Part shown: positions 45,640 through 55,339 of the stretch, in pieces
How positions within the stretch are numbered: the stretch's first letter is position 1
Layout: the number at the start of each line of letters is the position of its first letter
Assembly: GCF_014189455.1 (NCBI RefSeq)
Contig: NZ_CP050296.1
Coordinates: forward strand, 5,390,001-5,454,000
Length of the DNA: 64,000 bases
DNA from: Mesorhizobium huakuii
GTDB lineage: Bacteria > Pseudomonadota > Alphaproteobacteria > Rhizobiales > Rhizobiaceae
Direction of reading: 5' to 3'
The notes under the pieces: model-generated
What the model was told of the DNA's origin: nothing
Seen by the model: the letters and a program-made list of their open reading frames with translations, nothing else
The model's database searches: none
Program-made: the position numbers and the translations under genes

Positions 45640-47424
45640 CTACAGGCGCCGTGCGACCGAGACGGTGAAGATGCCCCACTGGTCGATGCGCTGGTCGAGT
45701 TTCTCGAAACCGGCGGCTTCGACGAGCTGGTCCATTTCACCTTGCGTGCGCCGCCGCATGACCCAGGCCTGGCCGCCGCGATGCGAGGTCAGGCTGCGCG
45801 CGATCATCTCGAGCTGCGGATGCCAGGGCTGGTTGGTGTAGAGGAGCAGGCTGCCCGGCTGCATGGCGCGGGCCAGTCCGCCGAGCGAACGGGCGATCAT
45901 CGCATTGTCGGAGAACAGTTCGTAGAGGCCGGAGACGATGGCGAGGTCCGGCGCCGGATCGATCGCCGCGAGCATGTCGGCATCGAAAGCGTCGGCGCGC
46001 CGGAACGAGACGCTGGCCGGCAATTGCCGCTCGGCGATCAGCTTGCGGCCAAGCTCGACATTGAGGTCGGAATAATCCTGCAGGCGTACGCTTGCCGGCT
46101 GGTCGGGGCTCTTCACGATGGCATCGAGGACATAGCGGCCGTGGCCGGCGGCGATGTCGAGAATGTGGGCCGGCCGGCTGGCGGCCTTCAGCGTCGTCAG
46201 CGCGGCGCCGATGAGTTCTTCGAGATGCAGCTTGCGCTGGCGGATGCCGCGCCAGCCGATGGCCTCCAGGAAGATGCGGTCGACGAAGCGGCCAAGCGGC
46301 GTCAGCCCGCGGGCGTCGTTCTCGTAGACATAGTCCAGCGTCGAGCCGGAATCGAAACCGGTGGTGACGCCGGCCTTCATGCCCGACGAGACCCAGGCGC
46401 CCATGCGGATGGAGGCGCGGCTGAAGGCCCAATAGAGGCCTTTGGGCGACAACAGGTCGAGAGGCGAGGCAAGCCTGTCGGCCTCGTCGCGCGTGTAGCC
46501 GGCAATATCCGCCTGCCTCAGGTCGACCGGTGCGTCCGGCGCCGTGAACTGCCTGGCCAGGAACGGCCGGATCAGGTCGAGGGCCTGCGCCCGATCGCGC
46601 TCGCCCAGCGTGTCGTGGAAGAAACCCGGCAACACATGGCGTTCCTTGGTCCGGCTGCCGAGATTGACGAAGAATTCGTGCTGCGGGCCGTGGCGCACCA
46701 CCCAGTCGCTTCCCGAAAGCAGAAGCTGCGTCGGCACGGTGATGGCGCGGGCGTCGGCAACGATGCGGGCGGCGTGCTGGTAGAGTTCGACCAGGATGTT
46801 GGAGGCGATCGGCCGCGTGATCAGCGGATCGCTCTCGAACGAGGCGATGCGCACGGGGTCATGGGTCAGGAATTTCGCCTTGACGTAGGAGTTGACGAAA
46901 AAACGGCCCTTGAGCCTTTGCCAGAGCGCGATGCCCTCCTTGGCGAAGGGCACGTAGAGCTTGACCGAAAAGGCCGGCGAGGCCAGCACCATGGCGCGCA
47001 GTTTCGGCGCATAATCGTGCACCCAGGCGGCGGCAAGCACGGCGCCGAAGGACTGCGCGATCAGCGCAATGTCCTGCATGGCGAAGCCGTCCCTGGCGGC
47101 GATCTCGCGCATGAAGCAGTCTATGTCGCGCACCAGCGCCGAGAAGGACGGAGCATAGCCGCGTTCGCCGGATGAACGGCCGTTGCCGCGGGCATCCCAG
47201 GCGTAGAAGGCGTGATCCGGCATGTGCAGTTCGTCGACGAGATGGGCCATGCGGCCGCCATGTTCATGGCCGCGATGGAAGAGCACCACCGCGCCGTTGG
47301 CATCGGCGGAGGCCGCCGGCCAGAACCGGTAGAAGATCTCGGTCCCGTCATGGCTGTGGAAGACACGCTCTTGTGCCTGCCGGCCAAGGTTTTCGGCAGC
47401 CGCTGCAATCGGTCCGTGCATCAT
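45640..47424 (-). CDS. Bifunctional alpha/beta hydrolase-SAM methyltransferase (YnbC-like)
   Basis: A 594-residue fusion resembling E. coli YnbC. The N-half (about 1-310) is a serine hydrolase of the monoglyceride-lipase type: LFHRGHEHGGR, AWDARGNGRSSGERGY, IAQSFGAVLAAAW (nucleophile Ser) and LPGFFHDTLGE (His). The C-half (about 380-594) is a class I methyltransferase: ILDIAAGHGRYVLDAI (motif I), LQDYSDLNVELG and FRRADAFDADML. It may remodel or methylate the operon's lipid. Start at 47424 follows GAGGGAAAG. Confidence 0.87.
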   Translation of the reverse strand: MMHGPIAAAAENLGRQAQERVFHSHDGTEIFYRFWPAASADANGAVVLFHRGHEHGGRMAHLVDELHMPDHAFYAWDARGNGRSSGERGYAPSFSALVRDIDCFMREIAARDGFAMQDIALIAQSFGAVLAAAWVHDYAPKLRAMVLASPAFSVKLYVPFAKEGIALWQRLKGRFFVNSYVKAKFLTHDPVRIASFESDPLITRPIASNILVELYQHAARIVADARAITVPTQLLLSGSDWVVRHGPQHEFFVNLGSRTKERHVLPGFFHDTLGERDRAQALDLIRPFLARQFTAPDAPVDLRQADIAGYTRDEADRLASPLDLLSPKGLYWAFSRASIRMGAWVSSGMKAGVTTGFDSGSTLDYVYENDARGLTPLGRFVDRIFLEAIGWRGIRQRKLHLEELIGAALTTLKAASRPAHILDIAAGHGRYVLDAIVKSPDQPASVRLQDYSDLNVELGRKLIAERQLPASVSFRRADAFDADMLAAIDPAPDLAIVSGLYELFSDNAMIARSLGGLARAMQPGSLLLYTNQPWHPQLEMIARSLTSHRGGQAWVMRRRTQGEMDQLVEAAGFEKLDQRIDQWGIFTVSVARRL

Positions 47425-47460
47425 GGTCTTTCCCTCTGGCGGCATGGCGAGCCCCTGTGC

Positions 47461-48069
47461 TCAGCTGGCGCTGCCAATAAGACCGGCGCGTATCCGGTTT
47501 ATGGCGGTCAGCAGTGAAAGCGTTGCCATGGCCGGAAACACAAACGCCGCGATGGATGATGGCCACAGCCCGGCGGCGCACAGGACCGCCACCACGCCCA
47601 GCGCCAGCGCCCTGTCGCTCTTGCCAAACGGCCCGGCATAGTTGCGTCCGATGCCGGCGGCGATGCCGAGCACACCGGCGAACTCGGTCAGCACCGCGGT
47701 GATGGCGAAAGCGATGACGCCCCATGCGCTGAACAGCGTAAAGGCGGCGAAAGGCAGGATCAGCGCCAGGTCCGAAACGACATCGCAAATCTCGTTCAGA
47801 TACATGCCGAGTGTCGAAGCTTGGCCATGTTCGCGCGCCAGCATGCCATCCACGGCGTTGAGCGCCATGCGCACGAACAGCACCACGGGAATGAGCAGCA
47901 GCGGCCAGCGCCATTCGTGCAGGATCGCGATGGCCGCTCCTGCCGCGATCGACATCAGGGCCGCCAGTATGGTGATGCTGTTGGCGGTGACGCCGATTGC
48001 CGCCAGCCGGTTGACCAGCGGCCGCAGTCTTCCCTGGAAAGCCGGCTTGAGCGCGTAAAGCGTCGGCAT
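47461..48069 (-). CDS. CDP-alcohol phosphatidyltransferase (YnbA-like)
   Basis: A 202-residue membrane enzyme that joins an alcohol to a CDP-lipid. The active-site signature DG-x2-AR-x8-G-x3-D-x3-D appears as VDGMLAREHGQASTLG then MYLNEICDVVSD, so the usual first Asp after G-x3 is Asn; this LNE variant is shared by the YnbA-type subgroup as I remember it. About five membrane segments. First gene of the six-gene operon, divergent from a MarR gene. The acceptor alcohol is unknown. Confidence 0.87.
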   Translation of the reverse strand: MPTLYALKPAFQGRLRPLVNRLAAIGVTANSITILAALMSIAAGAAIAILHEWRWPLLLIPVVLFVRMALNAVDGMLAREHGQASTLGMYLNEICDVVSDLALILPFAAFTLFSAWGVIAFAITAVLTEFAGVLGIAAGIGRNYAGPFGKSDRALALGVVAVLCAAGLWPSSIAAFVFPAMATLSLLTAINRIRAGLIGSAS

Positions 48070-48298
48070 GGCGTCGATCCCCCGATCCTGACTTGCGGCT
48101 GTACATGAATATGTCATACGCGACCAGCGGCCGCAGCGCCCAAACGGGTACTCGCGGCCTTGATGGGGCCGGTATTTGAACGTCGCCTGGCGATGCTCGG
48201 TCGCTGCGTACCCCATCTCGGGTCACGGCCCTCACCAGTCGCTAACCATGATCATGCCATGCACATTTGCCGGCTTCCGGGGCGACGCAGCCGCTTGA

Positions 48299-48318
48299 AT
48301 AGTAAGCACGCTTATTAT
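48299..48318. promoter_or_regulatory. MarR-type operator
   Basis: ATAGTAAGC (48299-48307), ACG, CTTATTAT (48311-48318) is a near-perfect inverted repeat ending 11 bases before the MarR start codon. Autorepression by the MarR protein, and so control of emrA, is expected. Confidence 0.7.
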
Positions 48319-48329
48319 ATATACCGCTC

Positions 48330-48803
48330 ATGGTTTCAGATGGCATCGACAGATTGGGATTTTTGATCCACGACGTGCAACGCCTGATGCGCAAGCGTTT
48401 CGAGACGCGCGCCAGTGGGCTTGGCCTGTCCTCGGCGCAATGGCGCCTCATGGTGCGTGTCGCCAAGGAGGAGGGAGTCACCCAGGCCCGGCTCGCTGAA
48501 CTGCTCGAAATCGAGCCGATCAGTGTCTCGCGCCTTGTCGACCGGATGGAAGAGGGCGGCTGGATCGAGCGCCGCGCCGACGCCGCCGACCGCCGCGTGC
48601 GCATGATTTTCCCGACCGCCAAGGCAAGCGCTGCCTATGCCGAGGTCAAGAGCCTCGCCGGCGAAGTCTATGAGGAGTCGCTTGTCGGCGTTTCTCCGGA
48701 GGACCGTCGCGTCCTGATCAGGGCGCTCGATGCGATGGCACAGAATCTGGCGGACGGCGATACCTCGGAAAAAGTCGAGCCTACGAAAGGCGCAGCAGCA
48801 TGA
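48330..48803 (+). CDS. MarR family regulator of the efflux operon
   Basis: A 157-residue MarR regulator. The winged helix is clear (LSSAQWRLMVRVAKEEGVTQARLAELLEIEPISVSRLVDRMEEGG, about 35-80, and wing RRADAADRRVRMIF). N- and C-terminal helices form the dimer and ligand pocket. It is encoded directly before emrA, whose ATG overlaps its stop (ATGA). Phenolic or drug ligands probably relieve repression at the palindrome upstream. Confidence 0.9.
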   Translation: MVSDGIDRLGFLIHDVQRLMRKRFETRASGLGLSSAQWRLMVRVAKEEGVTQARLAELLEIEPISVSRLVDRMEEGGWIERRADAADRRVRMIFPTAKASAAYAEVKSLAGEVYEESLVGVSPEDRRVLIRALDAMAQNLADGDTSEKVEPTKGAAA

Positions 48804-49978
48804 ACGCGGTAGCCAAGATAGACGAAAACGCCGCCAAGGTGGAGATGGAGGCGCCGGCCCAACCGGTTGCCGTTCCTGTTGCGGTCGCTCCTCCCATGGA
48901 GCCGGTCCCGGCGCCGAAGAAGAAGCGCCGCATGGGCCGCTTCTTCTTGATGTTTGCCTTGCCGGCGGCGCTGATTATCGGCGGCGGCTATGTCTGGGTG
49001 ACCGGTGGACGCTATCAGGAAACGGAAAACGCCAATCTGCAGCAGGCCAAGGTGTCGATCGCCTCGGACACGGCGGGCCGCATCGTCCAGGTTGCGATAG
49101 CGGACCATCAGATGGTCAAGCAGGGCGATCTTCTGTTCACAATCGACCCCGAGCCTTACCGGATCGCGCTTGCCCAGGCCGACGCCGCGGTTGCCGCGGC
49201 GCGCCTCAACGTCGAGCAGCTGCGCGCCGCCTACAGCCAGTCGACGGCGCAGGAGAAGTCCGCCAGCAGCGAGGTCGACTACGCCCAGTCGCAATATGAC
49301 CGCGCCGCCGATCTCGCGCAGAAGGGCATCAACGCCAAATCGTCGCTGGATGAAGCCCGCAACGACCTCGACAAGGCAAAGCAGCAGGTCGCCGTCGCCC
49401 AGCAAGGCATCATCAGCGCCAAGGCCGCACTCGGCGGCAACCCCGACATCGAAACCGACAAGCATCCGACCGTGATGGCCGCGCTCGCCGCGCGCGACAA
49501 GGCCGCCTACGACCTGGCGCGGACTACGGTGAAGGCGCCCGCCGATGGCGTCATCTCCCAGGCCTCGTCCTTCAAGGTCGGCCAGTATGTCGGCTCCGGC
49601 ACGCCGCTGTTTTCGCTGGTCGAGACCAACGACACCTGGATCGATGCCAATTTCAAGGAAACCCAGCTCACCAACATGAGGCCAGGCCAGAAGGCCGAGA
49701 TCGTCGTCGACACCTATCCGGGCAAGACCTTCGAAGCGACGGTCAAGGCGATCGGTGCGGGAACGGGTGCTGAATTCTCGCTGCTGCCCGCCCAGAACGC
49801 CACCGGCAACTGGGTCAAGGTCACGCAGCGCATTCCGGTGCGCCTGGAGCTGACCGATCCCGACGCCAAAATGGCGCTGCGGACCGGCATGAGCGCCTCT
49901 GTCACCGTCGACACCGGCGTCGCCCGCGGTTTTCCCGCAATATTCGGTCACGCCACGGCTGGCGAGCCCGCGCAGTAA
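48800..49978 (+). CDS. emrA: HlyD/EmrA-type membrane-fusion protein
   Basis: A 392-residue periplasmic adaptor. The N-terminus is a Pro-rich cytoplasmic tail, then one membrane anchor at about 48-68 (FFLMFALPAALIIGGGYVWV). A split lipoyl domain (AGRIVQVAIADHQMVKQGDLLFTID and VKAPADGVIS) flanks a long coiled-coil hairpin rich in Ala/Gln (about 125-215). The beta-barrel part includes NDTWIDANFKETQLTNMRPGQKAEI. It links the inner-membrane exporter at 50288 to an outer-membrane channel encoded elsewhere. Confidence 0.9.
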   Translation: MNAVAKIDENAAKVEMEAPAQPVAVPVAVAPPMEPVPAPKKKRRMGRFFLMFALPAALIIGGGYVWVTGGRYQETENANLQQAKVSIASDTAGRIVQVAIADHQMVKQGDLLFTIDPEPYRIALAQADAAVAAARLNVEQLRAAYSQSTAQEKSASSEVDYAQSQYDRAADLAQKGINAKSSLDEARNDLDKAKQQVAVAQQGIISAKAALGGNPDIETDKHPTVMAALAARDKAAYDLARTTVKAPADGVISQASSFKVGQYVGSGTPLFSLVETNDTWIDANFKETQLTNMRPGQKAEIVVDTYPGKTFEATVKAIGAGTGAEFSLLPAQNATGNWVKVTQRIPVRLELTDPDAKMALRTGMSASVTVDTGVARGFPAIFGHATAGEPAQ

Positions 49979-50287
49979 AGTCAGCGGAAGCCCGCGGCGG
50001 CCAGGCGGGTGGAAGTGGATAGCAGGGATTGGTCTGATGGGAGGAGTGGGAAGGATCAGCGTTTGGTTCGGGCCGCGTCGCGGCCAGGCCGAAATCTGAA
50101 ATCTTCGTGACGGACCCTTCGGTCCTCATGTTTCCGGGCGGCAGGCATCCGCTCATCAGAGACTTTCGATCGATGTAACCCCCACATCGATAATCGCGTC
50201 CCACCGCGATGAGGGTCTTCAACGGAAGGCGTTGCCGCCCGGACACCCTATGTACACGTTTTTGTTACCTGCTGGAAGTTCCGCATC
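49979..50287 (+). other. emrA-emrB intergenic region with two hairpins
   Basis: These 309 bases hold no gene. ATCGATGT (50169-50176) pairs with ACATCGAT (50184-50191), and ATCGCG (50193-50198) pairs with CGCGAT (50205-50210), a tandem pair of stems. A GGACC-CTTC-GGTCC mini-hairpin lies near 50113. The gap is large for an emrA-emrB pair, so emrB may have its own promoter or be controlled through RNA structure. Confidence 0.45.
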
Positions 50288-51823
50288 ATGAGCACGCCAG
50301 AACCTTTCAAGGAAGTGCCGCATCGCGGCCTGATCACGGTTGCGCTCATGCTGGCGACGATCATGCAGGCGCTCGACACCACCATCGCTAACGTCGCGCT
50401 GCCGACGATGACCGGCGATCTCGGTGCCTCCCCGGACAACATCAACTGGGTGCTGACATCCTATATCGTGGCAGCCGCCATCATGACGCCGGTCACCGGC
50501 TGGCTCGCCGACCGTTTCGGCCGCAAGGAATTGTTCCTGACGGCGGTGGTCGGCTTCACCATCTTCTCCATGCTGTGCGGCCTGGCATGGAGCCTTGAAA
50601 CCATTGTGCTGTTCCGGCTGATGCAAGGCGTGTTCGGCGCCGCCATCGTGCCGCTGTCGCAGACATTCCTGCTCGACATCAACCCCAAGGAGCGTCACGG
50701 CCAGGCCATGGCCATCTGGGGTGCCGGCATCATGCTGGGACCGATCCTGGGCCCGACGCTAGGCGGCTGGCTGACCGACAATTTCAACTGGCGCTGGGTG
50801 TTCTTCATCAACCTGCCGGTCGGCATCGTCGCCTTCCTTGGCATGGCGGCCTATCTGCCGGCCGTTGCCCGGCGGGTGCGCAGCTTCGACTTCTTCGGCT
50901 TTGCCATGATATCGCTCGGCGTCGGCGCGCTGCAGCTGATGCTGGACCGCGGCGGCGAGGTCGACTGGTTTTCCTCGGTCGAGATCTGGATCGAACTCGG
51001 CCTGGCCATCACCGGCTTCTGGGTGTTCATCATTCACACAGTGACGGCGGAACATCCCTTCATCGATCCGAAGATCTTCCTCGACCAGAATTTCGTGACC
51101 GGCCTGGCGTTCATCTTCGTCATGGGTGTGCTCATCCTGGCCTCGATGTCGCTGCTGCCGCCAATGCTGTCGACCATTTTCGGCTATCCGACCATCACCA
51201 TCGGTGTCGTCATAGGTCCGCGCGGTATCGGCACGATGGTTTCGATGCTCGTCGTCGGGCGGCTCATGGGCAAGATCGACGCCAGGATTCTCGTCGTCAT
51301 CGGCTTTCTGCTGACCGCCCAGTCGCTCTACACCATGGCGAGCTTCACCCCGCAGATGGATAACTGGCTGATCATCAGCTCCGGCGTCATCCAGGGCCTG
51401 GGGATGGGAATGGTGTTCGTGCCGCTGTCGACGGTTGCCTTCGCCACGCTCGACGCACGCTACCGCACCGACGCGACCGCGCTGTTCAGCCTGGTGCGCA
51501 ATCTTGGCTCGTCGATCGGCGTCTCGGTCGTGACGGTGCTCTTGGTACGCAACACGCAGATCAACCACGCCGAGCTTTCAGCCTTCATCAACCCGTTCAA
51601 TCCTAACCTCTGGGCGGTCTCGCCGGCGGCCGCGGGCGGCGATCCGATGGCGCTGTCGGAGGTCGATCGCATGGTCAATCTCCAGGCGATGATGATCTCC
51701 TACGTCAACGACTTCAAAATCCTGATGGTGATGACGCTGCTCGCCATCCCGTTCGTCTTCCTGCTGCGCAAGCCGAAGGCTGCGCCGGCCGGCGGCGGCG
51801 CACCTGCAGCGCATATGGACTAG
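50288..51823 (+). CDS. emrB: DHA2 family MFS drug exporter (EmrB-like)
   Basis: A 511-residue proton-drug antiporter with 14 predicted membrane segments. Signatures include LDTTIANVALPTMTGDLG (DHA2 motif D1), SYIVAAAIMTPVTGWLADRFGRKELF (motif A), FRLMQGVFGAAIVPLSQTFLLD (motif B) and GPILGPTLGGWLTDNFNWRWVFFINLPVG (motif C). It works with the EmrA-type adaptor at 48800 to expel hydrophobic toxicants. No ribosome site is strong; AGTTCCGCATC precedes the ATG. Confidence 0.93.
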   Translation: MSTPEPFKEVPHRGLITVALMLATIMQALDTTIANVALPTMTGDLGASPDNINWVLTSYIVAAAIMTPVTGWLADRFGRKELFLTAVVGFTIFSMLCGLAWSLETIVLFRLMQGVFGAAIVPLSQTFLLDINPKERHGQAMAIWGAGIMLGPILGPTLGGWLTDNFNWRWVFFINLPVGIVAFLGMAAYLPAVARRVRSFDFFGFAMISLGVGALQLMLDRGGEVDWFSSVEIWIELGLAITGFWVFIIHTVTAEHPFIDPKIFLDQNFVTGLAFIFVMGVLILASMSLLPPMLSTIFGYPTITIGVVIGPRGIGTMVSMLVVGRLMGKIDARILVVIGFLLTAQSLYTMASFTPQMDNWLIISSGVIQGLGMGMVFVPLSTVAFATLDARYRTDATALFSLVRNLGSSIGVSVVTVLLVRNTQINHAELSAFINPFNPNLWAVSPAAAGGDPMALSEVDRMVNLQAMMISYVNDFKILMVMTLLAIPFVFLLRKPKAAPAGGGAPAAHMD

Positions 51824-51853
51824 GCCCTCGGGCCGCCGCCGCGGTGCCTGCGG

Positions 51854-52918
51854 TCAAATGCGGCTCCCCGACGCCGGGTCGAAGAAATGCACGGTCGACT
51901 TTCGCAGGGAAAGCATGACGGTCTCATCCGGTCTCAAAATGACGCGCTCGCGCAGCACGCAGACGAGTTCGTGGCCCGCCATTTCGACAGAAAGATGCGT
52001 CTCCGCGCCCGTGGGCTCGACGACAATTACCCTGGCCGCTGCGCCGGTTGCGCTGTCGATGTGAATGTCTTCCGGACGCACGCCCAGCACGAGGCGCCGC
52101 CCTGCGGCTGTGGCAGGAATGGCTGACAGCGGGATAATCGATCCGTCGTCCAGTTCGAGGCCGGGATGAGGATTGTCGCGCGCTGTTCCTTCGATGAAAT
52201 TCATCGCCGGCGATCCAAGGAATCCGGCGACGAACATATTGACCGGCCGGTCGTACAGGTCGAGCGGCGAGCCGATCTGCTCGATCCTGCCGCCATTGAG
52301 CACGACGATCTTGTCGGCCATCGTCATCGCCTCGATCTGGTCGTGTGTGACATAGACGATGGTCGATTTGAGACGCTGGTGCAGCGCCTTGATCTCGGAG
52401 CGCATCTGCACGCGCAGCTTGGCGTCGAGGTTGGAGAGCGGCTCGTCGAACAGGAATACCTTGGGATCGCGCACGATGGCGCGGCCCATGGCGACGCGTT
52501 GGCGCTGGCCGCCCGACAACTGGCGCGGATAGCGCGCGAGCAGCGGCTGCAGCCCCAGGATCGATGCCGCCGTGTCTACCTTTTCCTTGATCTCGGCTTT
52601 CTTGGCGCCGGCGAGTTCGAGGGCGAAACCCATATTTTGCGCGACGGTCATCTGCGGATAGAGCGCATAGTTCTGGAACACCATGGCGATGTCCCGTTCC
52701 TTCGGCTGCAGATGATTCACCACTCGCTCGCCGATCGATATCTCGCCGCCCGAGATGGTTTCGAGCCCGGCAATCATGCGCAGCAGGGTCGATTTTCCGC
52801 AGCCCGAAGGGCCGACGAGGATGACGAACTCGCCATCCTCAATGTCGACGCTGACCCCATGGATCACGGGGGTCGCACCATAGGACTTCTTCACGTCGAC
52901 GATCTGGACAGAAGACAT
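51854..52918 (-). CDS. Sugar ABC transporter ATPase (UgpC/MsmK type)
   Basis: A 354-residue CUT1 ATPase. It has Walker [10 protein letters not shown] (near 38), [15 protein letters not shown], signature [19 protein letters not shown], Walker [14 protein letters not shown] and switch [12 protein letters not shown]-terminal TOBE/OB regulatory domain begins around 240 ([11 protein letters not shown]). I start at 52918; the longer open frame continuing upstream belongs to the frameshifted glycoside-hydrolase gene. Last gene of the CUT1 operon. Confidence 0.93.
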   Translation of the reverse strand: MSSVQIVDVKKSYGATPVIHGVSVDIEDGEFVILVGPSGCGKSTLLRMIAGLETISGGEISIGERVVNHLQPKERDIAMVFQNYALYPQMTVAQNMGFALELAGAKKAEIKEKVDTAASILGLQPLLARYPRQLSGGQRQRVAMGRAIVRDPKVFLFDEPLSNLDAKLRVQMRSEIKALHQRLKSTIVYVTHDQIEAMTMADKIVVLNGGRIEQIGSPLDLYDRPVNMFVAGFLGSPAMNFIEGTARDNPHPGLELDDGSIIPLSAIPATAAGRRLVLGVRPEDIHIDSATGAAARVIVVEPTGAETHLSVEMAGHELVCVLRERVILRPDETVMLSLRKSTVHFFDPASGSRI

Positions 52919-52934
52919 CTTGTAGCCCCGTTTA

Positions 52935-54454
52935 CTAGCGCCGTGGCCTGGCGCGGATGGCTTGATATGGCTTGCCGGGTAACTCGACCCCGAAAGCAGC
53001 GTCCGCCTTGCCCCCCGCGCACGACCGAGCCATGGCGTGTTGGATGCGGGATCGGCGCCGCCACTTTCCTCGCCGGCGTCACGGTCATCTCCCAGGCGTC
53101 GATCACATCGACGTCGTAGTCGCCATCTTCCAGCGGCAGGCCGGTCGACCAGATGACCGGCTGATGCTCGCCAAGATAGATGTAGCGAAGATCGCCGTCT
53201 CTGGCGCCGGAGACCCGACTCCACGGCCAGGCACCGTTGTGGCCCATCGGCTCCAACCCATTGCTGACGTCCTCTTCGATGAGGTTGCGCAGGAAGCCGA
53301 TCCGCTTCCACGCCTCGCCGTGAAGCCGGCCGCCCTTGGCCCACCAGATTAGATCCTGGGGGGTGCATGTAGGTTTCGCCATGCCCGGCATAGCCGCCGC
53401 GCATGACGGTGAGCCAGAAGCGGTGCACCAGTTCTTCGGCACTGATGTTGCCCCATGGGAAGACGATGTTGCCTTCATATTCAGGTTCGTCGTTGACGAC
53501 CGGCTTGCCGTAGGCGTCGCGCCATTCGGGCGTGCGTTTCACATCCCAGTTCTGGATGCAGACATGGCTGACCCATGGCTTGCGGTGGTCGAAATTCATC
53601 GACTGCTCACCATTGTGGATCGATTTCAGATGTTGGTAGGGGTCGTTTTCCTCGAGGATATGGAAGTAGCGGTCCCACTGCGCCATCGGCTTGGTGTCGA
53701 GCAGGAAATCGTACTCGTTGGCCAACGACCACCAGACGTTGCGGTAGGCGGCAAGCCGTGCGGCGAGGTAGGCGACATAGCGGAAATCCTGGGCCGCGCT
53801 CATGTTGGCGTAACCCCAACGGTCATAGGGATGGAAGATGATGATATCGGCTTCGATGCCGAGATCGCGCAACTCGCCGACCTGCGTCTCGAAATGGCGG
53901 AATGCAACAGGGTTCGGCCGGTCGAAGTCTTCCTTGCCGTCCGGCCCGGTCTCGAAGATCGCATACAGTGCGGGATTGGTGTTGAAGGGATAGTCCTTCG
54001 GGAAGACGCCCATGCGTAACTTGTTGAAACGTGCCGTCTTCAACGTCGCCAGCGTCTCGGCCTGCATGTCGAGCGGCTGGTGCGTCCAGGCATAGCAAGT
54101 GGTGCCGAACGGGAAGTAGGGCGTGCCGTCGGCGTAGGCGAAATGGAATTTGTTGCGCACGTGCACCGGGCCGTGGTTGCCGGACGAAGGTGCCACCGCC
54201 TCGAAGGCGCCGCTCTTGCCCGCCAGTGACGGAATGGTGGAGTGCGTGATGTAGCTCCAGCTGCCTTCATTGTCCGGCATGAAACGGATGCGATAGGTGC
54301 CGTCGCCATCGTAGAAGCCGGGAACCGCGACGCTGCGGCTGGCTTGCGAAAAACTGGCGGAGAACTCGATCTCGGCAAAGGGATTGCCACCCGCGGGCCC
54401 CTTCAGTTCGATCTCGAATATGTCCCATTTCTCGACTGTCGTGCCGTCGGCCAT
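52935..54454 (-). pseudogene. Glycoside hydrolase with DUF5060 N-domain, two frameshifts
   Basis: About 505 residues if repaired. An N-terminal DUF5060 beta-sandwich (about 1-90) is followed by a clan-A-like TIM barrel: [14 protein letters not shown], general acid in [11 protein letters not shown], nucleophile in [11 protein letters not shown], and a C-terminal DUF5605-like domain. No signal peptide, so it acts in the cytoplasm on imported oligosaccharides. One extra base in the G-run 53358-53363 and one in the C-run 53011-53016 break the frame; correcting both yields a smooth protein ending [16 protein letters not shown]. Both are six-base runs, so sequence error is likely. Confidence 0.78.
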
Positions 54455-54472
54455 GCGTGGTTCCTTGCGTTG

Positions 54473-55339
54473 TTATTCCTTGACCGCGCCCGATGTCAGC
54501 CCCGAGACGAAGTAGCGCTGGAAGATGAGGTAGACGATCGCCGCCGGCAGCACCGTCATCACGATCGCCGCGTTGAGCTGACCGTAGTCGCGGGCGAATT
54601 GGCTCTGGAACGACATCAGGCCAAGCGGCAGCGTCCAGCGATCCGGATCCTGCAGGATGACCAGTGCCATGGCGAATTCGTTCCAGGTGGCGACGAAGTC
54701 GAGGATCAGCAGCGCCGCAAGCACCGGCAGCGACACCGGCAGGAAGATGCGCCGGAACACGGTGAAATGCGACGCGCCGTCGATAAGCGCCGCCTCGCTC
54801 AGTTCCTTCGGCACGTCTTTGAAGAAACCGTGCAGGATGAACACTTGGTAAGGGACGCCGAAGGCGAGATAGGGCAGGATGATGCCGACATAGGTGTTGA
54901 TCAGCCCGAAGCTGTTCACCTGCTTGAAGATCGGCGCCAGCATCACCTGGAACGGGATCATCGTGCCGAACACGATGGCAAGGAAGACCACCTTGTGTCC
55001 CCGGATCTGGATGCGGCTCAGCGAATAGGCGGCCATGGCCGATATCATCAGCCCGAGCGGCACCTTGATGACGGTGATGATGGTGCTGTTGACGACCGTT
55101 GTGCCGAAATCGCCGCGCCGCCAGGCATTGGTAAAATTCTCCCAGGCGATGCTGGTCGGTGGCGAGAACGCGCCGCTCCCCATCACCGTCGCGTTCGATT
55201 TTAGCGACGTAAAGATGATGAATACGAACGGCGCGATCCAGATCATGGCGACGATGATCAGCGCGATCCACAGTGCCACCAGCAGCGGATCCACCCGCTC
55301 CGCGCCGGCCTGGCGAAAGGGGCTGGCGACGCCGCTCAT
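54473..55339 (-). CDS. Sugar ABC transporter permease, MalG type
   Basis: A 288-residue CUT1 permease with six membrane segments. The coupling loop EAALIDGASHFTVFRRIFLPVSLPVL (EAA motif) lies near 195-220. It pairs with the MalF-type permease, whose stop overlaps its ATG (ATGA), and with the ATPase at 51854. ATG 55339 follows AGGAGG. The neighbouring glycoside hydrolase implies uptake of a plant or microbial oligosaccharide; the sugar is unknown. Confidence 0.92.
   Translation of the reverse strand: MSGVASPFRQAGAERVDPLLVALWIALIIVAMIWIAPFVFIIFTSLKSNATVMGSGAFSPPTSIAWENFTNAWRRGDFGTTVVNSTIITVIKVPLGLMISAMAAYSLSRIQIRGHKVVFLAIVFGTMIPFQVMLAPIFKQVNSFGLINTYVGIILPYLAFGVPYQVFILHGFFKDVPKELSEAALIDGASHFTVFRRIFLPVSLPVLAALLILDFVATWNEFAMALVILQDPDRWTLPLGLMSFQSQFARDYGQLNAAIVMTVLPAAIVYLIFQRYFVSGLTSGAVKE

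Noticed and set aside
44320..47175. A 951-codon open frame on the plus strand
   Set aside because: It lies wholly antisense to the YnbC- and YnbD-like genes, is rich in Arg/Gly/Asp/Gln/Glu with no domain, and is the usual mirror of high-GC coding bias.
51854..54454. A single 866-codon protein joining a glycoside hydrolase to an ABC ATPase
   Set aside because: The middle part (about 53360 to 52920) has no family similarity and the true hydrolase C-terminus lies in other frames; the join is produced by the extra base at 53358-53363.
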